Shown: in pieces, positions 1-7,549 of the stretch
How the letters are laid out: every line of letters begins with the position of its first letter
Position numbering within the stretch: the first letter of the stretch is position 1
Source of the DNA: JANQIO01 sp038746745
GTDB lineage: Bacteria; Pseudomonadota; Gammaproteobacteria; Pseudomonadales; Halieaceae
Direction of reading: 5' to 3'
Assembly (NCBI GenBank): GCA_038746745.1
Contig: JBCDKJ010000009.1
Coordinates: 14,849-78,848 of the forward strand
Length of the DNA: 64,000 nt
Notes under the pieces: model-generated
The model's input: the letters and a program-made list of their open reading frames with translations, nothing else
Told to the model about the DNA's origin: nothing
Database searches by the model: none
Position numbers and translations under genes: made by a program

Positions 1-732
1 CCCAAACTAGGCATTCGCTATACGACTGATAAAAACTGGACCCTGGCCTTCGTTGTGCAGCGCGCGTATCGGGCCGGCGGGGCGATTATCAACAACGCAA
101 CAGGAGAACTCGCACCCTTTGACCCAGAGTTCCTCTGGAATTATGAAGCATCCAGCCGAGCCTTTTTCCTCGACAACCGTTTGACCTGGTCCGCCAACGT
201 CTACTATTCGGATTGGACAGACCAGCAGGTATCCGTGCCGCTGCCGCCCCCATTTGAAACTATTGCCATTACCGAGAATGCCGGTAAGTCTGAACTCTAT
301 GGTCTTGAGACAGAGCTGCGTTACAACCTATCTCCAGAATTAACAGTCTACGGATCGGCGGCGTTTACTTACGGCGAATTTATCGAGTTCGAAGAATTCG
401 ATGGTAATCGCTTTCCCAATGCGCCCAGACGCTCTGGCAACGCCGGGATAGACTACTTTGGAGGCAACGGCCTGTTTGGCGGTATTGACCTTACCTATCG
501 TGACTCTGTGTTTGGATCGCCAGGAAACAACGATGATTTCATCGGCGAGTCATTTCTCCTGGTAAATGCCCGCATAGGCTATCGCATCACCGACAGCACG
601 CGAATTACTGCGCTGGCGACCAACCTGTTCGATGAGGAGTACTTCGTCAGCCTGAATACTACAGGAGACATCAGCAGCGCCGTTCTAGGCGACCCCCGAA
701 CCATCGCAATCCGACTGGATATGAGCTTCTGA
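1..732 (+). CDS. TonB-dependent receptor, C-terminal barrel (partial)
   Basis: The frame is open from the first base of the window, so the N-terminal plug domain lies outside it. The roughly 240 residues visible are alternating short hydrophobic/aromatic strands typical of an outer-membrane beta-barrel. They include the usual last-strand block 'NLFDEEYF' followed by 'GDPRTIAIRLDMSF', ending in the terminal Phe that BamA recognises. The family imports siderophores or other large nutrients through the outer membrane, energised by TonB-ExbBD. The substrate cannot be told from the C-terminus, and no partner gene is visible on this side. Confidence 0.9.
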   Translation, partial: PKLGIRYTTDKNWTLAFVVQRAYRAGGAIINNATGELAPFDPEFLWNYEASSRAFFLDNRLTWSANVYYSDWTDQQVSVPLPPPFETIAITENAGKSELYGLETELRYNLSPELTVYGSAAFTYGEFIEFEEFDGNRFPNAPRRSGNAGIDYFGGNGLFGGIDLTYRDSVFGSPGNNDDFIGESFLLVNARIGYRITDSTRITALATNLFDEEYFVSLNTTGDISSAVLGDPRTIAIRLDMSF

Positions 733-778
733 TCTGCAAACACGCAGCAGAGGGATAGCGGCTCGCCACTCGACCCAT

Positions 779-807
779 AAAAAACCCCGGTGTTTAAACC
801 AGGGTTT
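779..807 (-). terminator. Intrinsic terminator downstream of tRNA-Ala
   Basis: On the minus strand a 9-bp stem with one mismatch (AAACCCTGG paired with CCGGGGTTT around an 8-nt loop) is followed by a run of six U. It lies just past the tRNA 3' end and fits termination of the tRNA transcript. Confidence 0.7.
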
Positions 808-816
808 AAGAGTGTT

Positions 817-892
817 TGGTGGAGCTAGGCGGGATCGAACCGCCGACCTCAACACTGCCAGTGTTGCGCTCTCCCAGCTGAGCTATAGCCCC
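817..892 (-). tRNA. tRNA-Ala (anticodon GGC)
   Basis: On the minus strand a 76-nt cloverleaf begins GGGGCTATAGCTCAGCTGGG and ends with an encoded CCA. The acceptor stem is GGGGCTA/TAGCTCC. The anticodon arm is CAACA-CTGGCAG-TGTTG, giving anticodon GGC, which reads GCC and GCU alanine codons. The T arm contains the canonical GGTTCGATCCC. tRNA-Ala(GGC) beside gltX is a common arrangement in gammaproteobacteria. Confidence 0.95.
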
Positions 893-959
893 AAACAAGG
901 CCGCGCATAATAGTGAGCAGGCCCTGTAGTGTCAATGGTTCACGCCCGTAGCAGGGTTA

Positions 960-1514
960 TCACGAACCACTGTCGGCCTGCTGCTTAAGCACATCAGCGT
1001 AAGAGGCATGACGCTGCATCTGACCCGCCAGAACGCGATCGACAATCGGCGCAAGCTCGACCAGACCCTGCGCAGAGAACCCGCTGACGTTGTAAGTGAG
1101 AACGGTCTTGCTGCCCGTGCCGAAGGCTTCGAACTGAATATTCATCGCGCCGTAAACACCCATCGGCTGCAGCGGGCCCAGACCGCCCAGCAAACGCAGC
1201 TCTTTGCCAGGGTTGGCGTAGACCACTTGCATATGCTCGATAAAGCCTCCGTTTGGCAGAGACTCCAGCATCGAACCACCCGGCGCGAGCTCAATCGATA
1301 GCTTCTCGGCGTCGCCCCCGTAGCTGTGCGTCATATCCCACCAACGCTCTACAGCAGAAAACGCTTTGTAGGCTCGAGCAGGCGACGCCTGGCTGAGTGT
1401 CTCAATCTTCAAACTGAAGCCTGTGCGGCCAGCAGCCAACACCTCGGCGGTGGCTACTGATGGCGAAACTACGAAGCCGGCTATGAGCAGTGTGCAGAGA
1501 ATGTTTCTTCGCAT
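960..1514 (-). CDS. Exported SRPBCC/START-like domain protein
   Basis: The protein has 184 residues with a signal peptide (hydrophobic stretch LCTLLIAGFVVSPSVATA, cleavage probably after ATA). The mature part begins 'FSLKIETLSQASPARAYKAF', followed by a W-W-D motif. This is the pattern of polyketide cyclase/SRPBCC helix-grip proteins, which bind hydrophobic ligands in a deep cavity. The start at 1514 is chosen because a GGAG ribosome site precedes it; a longer frame would run into gltX. It follows gltX by 16 bases and may be cotranscribed with it. The ligand is unknown, and a periplasmic location is inferred from the signal peptide. Confidence 0.65.
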   Translation of the reverse strand: MRRNILCTLLIAGFVVSPSVATAEVLAAGRTGFSLKIETLSQASPARAYKAFSAVERWWDMTHSYGGDAEKLSIELAPGGSMLESLPNGGFIEHMQVVYANPGKELRLLGGLGPLQPMGVYGAMNIQFEAFGTGSKTVLTYNVSGFSAQGLVELAPIVDRVLAGQMQRHASYADVLKQQADSGS

Positions 1515-1530
1515 ATCAGTCTCCGTAGAC

Positions 1531-3021
1531 CTAGATTCCGTCAATGTCCCGATACACCTTCTCAAAGCGCTTCATCGCCTTCTTGGAGACGCCGCCCAGC
1601 GCCTCTATAGCATGGCGAATCCTGGCTCGGGTCATATCAGGACCTAGCAGCACCATGGCATCGAATACCGAAAAGGAGGCGGTGGAGCCGGATACCGCGA
1701 CAAAAAGGGGCGCCAGAAAGTCCTTCATTTTCAGGCTGGTGGTATCGGCAATGGCTTTCACGTCCGCAAATACATTGTCGCGCGTCCAGTGCCGTTGTGC
1801 CTCCAGCCGCCAGAGGACAAACTGTAGCGACTGCAACAGTTCTTCGCCCTCCTGACTCAGCCCGTCGAAGTCGCTGCTATCCAGGGGTAGCGTGCCAGCA
1901 AACAAAAACCCCGCCAGCGGCACCAGGTCGCTGAACGTTTCCATCCGCGGCTTGGCATGGGGCAGCAGCGCCAGCATGCGTCTGCGGTTGAAGGCCCATT
2001 CCTGCAGCCTGCCCGTCAGCTCCTCGTCAGACAGCTCTTCACGAATCCACAGGCCGTTCAGCCAGTTCAGTTTTTCCACGTCGAATACCGGCCCTCCCAG
2101 CGACACGCGTTGAATGTCAAACGCACCCAGCATTTCACCGTAACTGAACTTCTCGCGCTCATCGGGCATGGACCAGCCCATTCGCCCCAGGTAGTTAAGC
2201 AGTGCCTCCGGCAGATAACCCATTGCCTGGTAATAGAGAATGCTGGTGGGGTTCTTGCGCTTTGACAGTTTGCTCTTGTCAGGGTTGCGCAATAAGGGCA
2301 TATGACAGAGCACCGGCATATCCCACCCAAAGTACTCATACAACAGTTTGTGCTTGGGCGCTGAGTTGATCCACTCCTCGCCGCGGATGACATGGGTGAT
2401 CTCCATCAGGTGATCGTCCACAACATTGGCGAGGTGATAGGTGGGCATACCATCTGACTTCAGCAATATCTGTGCATCCACCATGGACCAATCCAGCTCT
2501 ATGGTGCCTCTTAAAAGGTCATCGACCGCGCAGGTGCCGGGTTCATCCGGCACCATCATGCGAATCACGAACGGCTCACCGGCGTCCGATCGTTTGGCCT
2601 GCTCTGCCTCCGGCAGCATCAAATCCGCGGGTTTCAAAGCGGTGGCCAGCCCTGCCGCACGGCGTTGCTCCCGAAGCTGATTGAGTTCTTCTGGTGTCCG
2701 GTAGCAGCGGAAGGCCTTGCCTTCCTTGACCAGTTGCTCCGCATAGTCCGCATACAGGTGCATGCGTTCACTCTGGCGGTAGGGGCCAAAGGGACCGCCC
2801 ACGTCGGGACCCTCGTCCCAATCCAGGCCCAGCCAGCGCATGGCGTCCAAAATAGCCTGCTCGGATTCTGGCGTGCTGCGCGCTGTGTCCGTGTCCTCAA
2901 TTCGCAGCACAAACTGCCCGCCCTGAGCACGGGCAAAACACAGGTTGAAGAGTGCGATATAGGCGGTACCGACATGAGGATCGCCCGTCGGCGACGGCGC
3001 GATGCGGGTGCGTACAGTCAT
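1531..3021 (-). CDS. gltX: Glutamate-tRNA ligase
   Basis: The protein has 496 residues, close to the bacterial GluRS norm of about 470-500. It charges tRNA-Glu with glutamate in the cytoplasm. The class I signatures are visible: the N-terminal 'APSPTGDPHVGTAYIALFN' (HIGH equivalent HVGT) and the 'KLSKRKNPTS' loop (KMSKS equivalent), followed by the helical anticodon-binding region. The start ATG lies 28 bases from a TATAAT box on the same strand. In the unoccupied chromosome it would be divergent from dusA. Confidence 0.97.
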   Translation of the reverse strand: MTVRTRIAPSPTGDPHVGTAYIALFNLCFARAQGGQFVLRIEDTDTARSTPESEQAILDAMRWLGLDWDEGPDVGGPFGPYRQSERMHLYADYAEQLVKEGKAFRCYRTPEELNQLREQRRAAGLATALKPADLMLPEAEQAKRSDAGEPFVIRMMVPDEPGTCAVDDLLRGTIELDWSMVDAQILLKSDGMPTYHLANVVDDHLMEITHVIRGEEWINSAPKHKLLYEYFGWDMPVLCHMPLLRNPDKSKLSKRKNPTSILYYQAMGYLPEALLNYLGRMGWSMPDEREKFSYGEMLGAFDIQRVSLGGPVFDVEKLNWLNGLWIREELSDEELTGRLQEWAFNRRRMLALLPHAKPRMETFSDLVPLAGFLFAGTLPLDSSDFDGLSQEGEELLQSLQFVLWRLEAQRHWTRDNVFADVKAIADTTSLKMKDFLAPLFVAVSGSTASFSVFDAMVLLGPDMTRARIRHAIEALGGVSKKAMKRFEKVYRDIDGI

Positions 3022-3048
3022 GGTGGGCTCTGGTAGAATTTGCGCGCG

Positions 3049-3077
3049 ATTATATAACCCCGCTTAACCCCCTGCTA
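3049..3077 (-). promoter_or_regulatory. Candidate gltX promoter
   Basis: On the minus strand a perfect TATAAT lies at 3054-3049, with a weak -35 (TAGCAG, 3077-3072) 17 bp upstream. It sits between the divergent gltX and the old dusA start, about 40 bp outside the phage junction, so the insertion leaves it intact. Confidence 0.55.
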
Positions 3078-3133
3078 TGGAAGACCTGTTGCAACACCGC
3101 TTCTGCATCGCGCCTATGATGGACTGGTCCTAG
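3077..3133 (+). pseudogene. dusA': Original 5' end of dusA, cut by the prophage
   Basis: The frame opens with ATG and encodes MEDLLQHRFCIAPMMDWS, then hits TAG as soon as phage sequence begins. The peptide matches the N-terminus of the complete dusA at 46111 (MENSQHRFCIAPMMDWS). It is therefore the host's own start, separated from the rest of the gene by 43 kb of prophage. It should make at most an 18-residue peptide. It still marks where the native dusA promoter lies, now uncoupled from the gene. Confidence 0.9.
3092..3129. repeat. Prophage attachment site, left copy
   Basis: This 38-bp stretch is repeated directly at 46123-46160 with 36 identities. The two differences fall at positions 15 and 24 of the repeat. 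The longest perfect block is the last 14 bp (ATGATGGACTGGTC, 3116-3129), where the crossover probably lies. It falls in codons 6-18 of dusA, the site used by the described dusA-integrating phage integrases. Confidence 0.9.
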
Positions 3134-3154
3134 ATAGCTAAGACGTTCGCAAAA

Positions 3155-3613
3155 TCAGTCGCTTACGTCGCCTAAATCTGACGAGTTCCCCAGGAGTTCC
3201 CTTGTATTTTTACCGGCCGCTTCCCGGCTGGCGACCAGCTGCAAAACCGTTGCTGATGCACGGTCGTTGCCGCAGGCGCACTGCCCGGTTCGCACCAAGT
3301 ACTCCGAGTCCGAAATCATGCGGGTGTTAATGAGTGCGCTCAGCTCCAGCGCGGCGTGGCATGTCTCGCTGTTGAGCAGCTGATATCGGTCGTCACCAAA
3401 GAGCATTTTTTGAATCGCACGGATTTGCATGCTGCCGGTTATGACGTCTTGCCGGACCTGTTCGCCACCTCTGAATTCAGGTGCGCGTAACTCAGCTGCG
3501 ATCGTTCGCAGGCTAGCCCTTTCGTTGTCATCGAGCGTCTCGATCGCGCCGTCAATGCCCGTTAGTTGCGCCAGGACGTGAAGCTGCTCTCTAAAGCCCG
3601 TTACTTCTTTCAC
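3155..3613 (-). CDS. Phage protein of unknown function, last gene of the late operon
   Basis: The protein has 152 residues and I recognise no family. It is mainly helical and acidic/polar with a short 'GQCACGN' pair of cysteines near residue 115. The GTG start at 3613 is chosen because GGAGG lies 5 bases upstream; an ATG 24 bases earlier has no ribosome site. It is the last gene before the left attachment site and lies downstream of the tail genes. Terminal genes in such operons are often tail accessory or moron genes, but nothing here shows which. Confidence 0.6.
   Translation of the reverse strand: MKEVTGFREQLHVLAQLTGIDGAIETLDDNERASLRTIAAELRAPEFRGGEQVRQDVITGSMQIRAIQKMLFGDDRYQLLNSETCHAALELSALINTRMISDSEYLVRTGQCACGNDRASATVLQLVASREAAGKNTRELLGNSSDLGDVSD
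3184..3201. repeat. Direct repeat AGTTCCC(C), candidate integrase arm sites
   Basis: AGTTCCCC (3184-3191) and AGTTCCC (3195-3201) lie about 60 bp inside the left junction. The same octamer occurs twice, inverted, about 140-165 bp inside the right junction (45980-46006). Sites flanking both ends of the core after excision are what arm-type integrase binding sites look like. They also overlap the end of the coding region above. Confidence 0.35.
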
Positions 3614-3705
3614 TGGTACCTCCGTGTGATAGAGCAAAAAGAGGGGGCAGGGGAAGTTAGCGCCTATTACTTTTCGTGTATAGGAGCGAGGTCACAGAAT
3701 CGAAA

Positions 3706-3951
3706 TCAAAAAAGCTCGATGTTGCTAAAAGGCAGCGACGGTACGGTTTGTCGAATCTCTGAGTCGACCACCAGCACGCGATCGCCGACCGCTGCGGATC
3801 CCTTGGCGCGGATCCTGGAGCCATTGCTCAGCTCCACTTCGGCTGTCCCGCTAACGGCGTCCAGGCTCACGACTTCGCCATACGTTCGCTGCCCCGACGG
3901 TATAAGCTGCTTGAACTTCTGAAAGGCGTTGACGGTGATATTAGTGCTCAT
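3706..3951 (-). CDS. Small phage protein, tail region
   Basis: The protein has 81 residues and no family I can name. The centre has the alternating pattern of a small beta-barrel ('YGEVVSLDAVSGTAEVELSNG' region followed by 'VGDRVLVVDSEI'), like SH3/OB-type or KOW-like folds. The start overlaps the end of the preceding tail gene by 11 bases, so the two are translationally coupled. Small beta-barrel proteins at this position often belong to the tail tip, but that is inference from position. Confidence 0.6.
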   Translation of the reverse strand: MSTNITVNAFQKFKQLIPSGQRTYGEVVSLDAVSGTAEVELSNGSRIRAKGSAAVGDRVLVVDSEIRQTVPSLPFSNIELF

Positions 3952-5824
3952 AGAAACGTACCAGTCGCAATGTCTGCTCTATCTTCTCAGCGCCCGACCG
4001 AGGCGCCCGGATGCTTGTTCCTAAGCAGTAGCCGCGCCAGCTGCTACCGCCCTCCACGACCTGGACGATCATTCCAGGCTCAACCAGGCCTGGCGCTTCC
4101 GTTTGGAACTCTGGAACTGGAAGCACCAGGGTGTACTCCCCTCGGTTGCCGCTGGCTGCAATCACCTGGCGTGCCCTCTCAGTGGTGATGCTGGTATCGG
4201 TCATAAGGTCATCGAAGACGTCGGGCGCCGGCGAGGTCCCAGGAAAGCCACTACGCGTTACCTGGTTAGCAACGCCAACGTTAGTGCCGCTAATGTAAAC
4301 CGTGTCGTAGAGCGGCGCAGGCTGGAACTGGAGCGCTTCGCTGCTGACTATAGCCATCGGGATATCGGCGTCGATATCGGTCAGGGGTGCAGCGCTGAGC
4401 GCCCAGGGACTCACCTTAAATCGCGGCTGAATCACCAAAGCCTGCGCGGTGCGATCAGGGCGGATAATGGCGCCGGCCGCATCGGTAATGAGCTTAATCG
4501 CCTGGATCGGACTTTTGTCCTGGAAGGTGAAGGCCTCCGCATCGATGAGCCAGCTGGGCGTTGTATCGAATGTTGCCGTGTAACCGGTGTTGAGCAAGAT
4601 ATCGTCGATCACCTGGTTGGCCAGGGTGGCGCTGGTAAGTGCTGCGCTCGAGGTGTCGCTGTAGGGAGACGCAAGCGTCTGAATCTTGCTGACGCCTCTC
4701 ACCGTGTAGCGCTCATCGGCAACGGCCCGACTGCCGCTGTAGCTCTCAATCATGAATATCCATTGATATCCGTTGATCTCTACCGCTATGTCGATGAGGC
4801 CGCTAGCAGTGGGCTGGACAGTGGCTAGAGCGTTGGCGCCGAGCACTTGGCCGGAAAGCTGCCAAGCCCAGCTGTCGACGTCCAGGCTGATGGTGATGTT
4901 CTGCATGTCGATCGGCGTGCTGTCGCTCACGCGCTGAACGTTAACCGTGTTCATGATGTAGTAGGTCTCCTTTTCAACCGCAGGGATCGGCTCACCAGGT
5001 GGCGTCACCGGGCCGTTGTAGTCGGGATATGCAAAGTCCAAGCTGGTGTCTCGGGATCCGCTGGGCCCCCAGGGAAAATCGCCAAACAGATCCTTGTCTG
5101 CACCGTCGTTAAATCTCAGCCGCGGCCGTGCATCTTTAGGCTGAATTGCGAAGTTCGGTGCCAGGCCTCCGGCCAGGTCGAATGTGCCGGTCTCGCCGAT
5201 ACGTCGCAGATCCTCAAAGTCGAGCAGGACCGGGGATGTGAAGCTGTCCGCGAGTGATCGGAGTAATATCTCGCCCTGGCGTAACTCGCTAAATTGATCG
5301 ACGTCGTTGTAAGCGCTGGCGACCCCGCTGTCTTTTCTGGGGGTGACGTTAAGGTAGTCCATCACTGGCGAGTACTCGGGCTGCTGAGAAGCTACTTCCC
5401 AGCTGAGCGCCAGTGCATCGATATCGCGTATCTGGGGCGTACCGTGCGGAGCGTAGGTAGTGATGCTGATCGGCGCCGGCACCCCCCATGCAACGTCAGT
5501 CTGTCGCTCTCGCACATCAGGCCTGCCAAAGCTAGACGCGATCGCTAGGCCTGGATCGTTCGCTGCCTGGTTGTTGTTTAGGCGCCGCTTTACTTGAACG
5601 ACGCGGGCTTGCTGGAATGCCGATGCACGCTGCGTCTCGGTCTCGGGAGCGCTCGGTCTCCAGGGCGTTGCGATACCGACGATAACGCCTGGCACTGGTG
5701 TGGGGTCGAATACCTCTGCCTGGTTGGCGGAAAAGTCGATCGATACGTTGGTTCCGGGGAGCGGAATGTAGTTCGCCCGCTCAAAGTCGATCGCTACAGC
5801 TGTTCCTGGTGGGGGGATGTACAA
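3941..5824 (-). CDS. Phage tail-tip/hub-like structural protein
   Basis: The protein has 627 residues. It starts at TTG 5824, preceded by a strong AGGAGG at 8-base spacing; no in-frame ATG fits. The N-terminus has a repeated 'YIPLPGTxVxIDF' type motif, 'YIPPPGTAVAIDF' then 'YIPLPGTNVSIDF'. The middle contains a region ('VQRVSDSTPIDMQNITISLD', then 'SWAWQLSGQVLG') resembling tail hub/baseplate domains of siphoviruses. The last third ends 'GMIVQVVEGGSSWRGYCLGT', consistent with a hub beta-barrel. It lies after the receptor-binding candidate and before the small 3706 gene. The exact homologue is not identified. Confidence 0.65.
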   Translation of the reverse strand: MYIPPPGTAVAIDFERANYIPLPGTNVSIDFSANQAEVFDPTPVPGVIVGIATPWRPSAPETETQRASAFQQARVVQVKRRLNNNQAANDPGLAIASSFGRPDVRERQTDVAWGVPAPISITTYAPHGTPQIRDIDALALSWEVASQQPEYSPVMDYLNVTPRKDSGVASAYNDVDQFSELRQGEILLRSLADSFTSPVLLDFEDLRRIGETGTFDLAGGLAPNFAIQPKDARPRLRFNDGADKDLFGDFPWGPSGSRDTSLDFAYPDYNGPVTPPGEPIPAVEKETYYIMNTVNVQRVSDSTPIDMQNITISLDVDSWAWQLSGQVLGANALATVQPTASGLIDIAVEINGYQWIFMIESYSGSRAVADERYTVRGVSKIQTLASPYSDTSSAALTSATLANQVIDDILLNTGYTATFDTTPSWLIDAEAFTFQDKSPIQAIKLITDAAGAIIRPDRTAQALVIQPRFKVSPWALSAAPLTDIDADIPMAIVSSEALQFQPAPLYDTVYISGTNVGVANQVTRSGFPGTSPAPDVFDDLMTDTSITTERARQVIAASGNRGEYTLVLPVPEFQTEAPGLVEPGMIVQVVEGGSSWRGYCLGTSIRAPRSGAEKIEQTLRLVRFYEH

Positions 5825-5827
5825 GGC

Positions 5828-7549
5828 TTACGCCTCCTGGCTACCGTCCCATGATGAGAAACCTGCCGGCATTGCGTGGACGAAAGGCGACGCGCCAAAG
5901 TTGGCGGTGACGCCGGCGCTTGGACCAAAGAGGCTGACGGCCGGTAGGACGTCGGTGAGCGTGATATTCGCACTTGCCGTGTTGGTGCCGTCGAACCACT
6001 CAACGGTGTTCGCGTTCATGTTGACGCGAACCTGTACGGTTTCTGCAGGGTCATCGACGCGTACCGGGCTGTTGCTAAAACTGCCGCTGTTGTAAATCCT
6101 GCCGTCGCCCGCAAGTCCCCAGCTGGTCGGCTCGCTCCCGACGTAGCTGTTGATGTTGGCGCCCGGGGCCGCCACCCCCGCTGTGTATTGCGTTGCTGGG
6201 TAGTCGCTGTCCAGGGTGACCTCGAAGACGAAAAGGCCTGTATTGCGGCTGGTGTCAGCGAGCGAGGACTTCCATGAGCTGCCGCTCCCTGATACCTCAA
6301 GGTCGTTTGTAATCGTGAGATTGGCATTCGTGTTGGCGGGGTCCATAACGACGGTGATATCGGGCACGTTGCCGCCTGGCGGTCCGGTATCGAAAACCTC
6401 GGGTTGTATAGGTGCATGCGCCACAGGCCAGTACGTTGAGACGGCTTCGAATGTGGCCGTACCTACTGCTCCGGTCGTGCCGGCACCGATCCACCAGGTG
6501 GGCTCATCAGCGCCGGCGGTGCCCGGCACCGTGCAGACGTATGCATAGCCAGTCTCGTTTCCAGTCGTGGGCCGGATCCTGTCGCCCACCGCGTAGACCG
6601 TGTCGGCCGCCCAGGGCGTGCCGTACTCTCCCAGGGCAAGCACGATCACTTCCCCGGTATGGTCAAACTCCAACGTAAATGAACCGTCAGGCCCTGAGCG
6701 CGTTTCGCCGACTATCTGCCGTGCGCTTTGAGGCGGATCCGTGTCGGGGATCGGCTGCGGCGCGAAGGTCAGCGCGATAACGTCCCGCTCTACCGGTGTC
6801 GCTTCGATTACCGTGCTGCCTGTTACGCGCCCGCGCTGCGGCGGCAGCAGTATTTCCTCGGTGCTCCAGAACTCGTAGAGAGTCGCTATCTCTTGATCCG
6901 TGAGCAGTCGGTCAAAGTATGCGGGGTGCGCGTATGCCTGGTCGCTCTCGCGCTCTAGCGCCGAGTTCCGGAGCGCTCCTAAGCGAGCATGGCGGCCGGC
7001 CGTGTTGGGGATGTGTGTTGCATATGGCCAAGGATCCTCGCTGTGCACGTTGACGCCGTCGAGAAAGAAATCCACTTTAACGCCGGACTCAACGCGCAGC
7101 ACCAGGTGGTACGTCGTGTTCTCAGGCAGCACGACCGGGCATATCGCATCTCGGAATAATCCGGACCAGGTGCTGAAACGAAGCTGCTGCTCAAAGTTAA
7201 GGAACCACCAGCCCCATCGCTGCGAGAATCTTAGGTCGCCAAAGTGAAATAGTGCGGTACTAACCTGCGCTGCCGGGGGTGTTCTGTATCCCATGACAAG
7301 CGTAAATGTCTGCGCGGTCATTTGATCGAGCTGGCTTAGCTGCTCAAAGCTGCCGGCGGTCGTGCCCGATACGCCACCCGGCTCGAACGGTGATAGGTCG
7401 GGCGTGTAGTCCACCGTCCCGACGACGTTAAACCGGGTGTTAGCTTCCGGCGCCGTGCCGATGATATTCAGCAGGGGCCCACTGGTCTCCGTGGTGGGCC
7501 AGTAGAGCTGCGGCCCAAGCGTGACGATTTCATCTTGGTACCGCGGCAT
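5828..7549 (-). CDS. Tail protein with LamG-like and SPRY-like domains (receptor-binding candidate)
   Basis: The protein has 573 residues. Roughly 60-230 form a concanavalin-A-like jelly roll ('TFTLVMGYRTP' onward, ending 'ARLGALRNSA'). About 330-360 contain a short carbohydrate-binding-type module ('AADTVYAVGDRIRPTTGN', 'ADEPTW'). The last 170 residues are SPRY-like, closing with 'NFGASPFVHAMPAGF'. Such lectin-type folds in a distal tail gene point to host-surface binding. The start codon overlaps the stop of the 1179-residue tail gene (TAATG). Adhesion is inferred from the folds and the ligand is unknown. Confidence 0.65.
   Translation of the reverse strand: MPRYQDEIVTLGPQLYWPTTETSGPLLNIIGTAPEANTRFNVVGTVDYTPDLSPFEPGGVSGTTAGSFEQLSQLDQMTAQTFTLVMGYRTPPAAQVSTALFHFGDLRFSQRWGWWFLNFEQQLRFSTWSGLFRDAICPVVLPENTTYHLVLRVESGVKVDFFLDGVNVHSEDPWPYATHIPNTAGRHARLGALRNSALERESDQAYAHPAYFDRLLTDQEIATLYEFWSTEEILLPPQRGRVTGSTVIEATPVERDVIALTFAPQPIPDTDPPQSARQIVGETRSGPDGSFTLEFDHTGEVIVLALGEYGTPWAADTVYAVGDRIRPTTGNETGYAYVCTVPGTAGADEPTWWIGAGTTGAVGTATFEAVSTYWPVAHAPIQPEVFDTGPPGGNVPDITVVMDPANTNANLTITNDLEVSGSGSSWKSSLADTSRNTGLFVFEVTLDSDYPATQYTAGVAAPGANINSYVGSEPTSWGLAGDGRIYNSGSFSNSPVRVDDPAETVQVRVNMNANTVEWFDGTNTASANITLTDVLPAVSLFGPSAGVTANFGASPFVHAMPAGFSSWDGSQEA

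Noticed and set aside
4103..4828. Long plus-strand frame (241 codons) inside the tail-hub gene
   Set aside because: It lies wholly antisense to a long, better-supported tail gene, has no ribosome site and reads as low-quality, compositionally odd protein.
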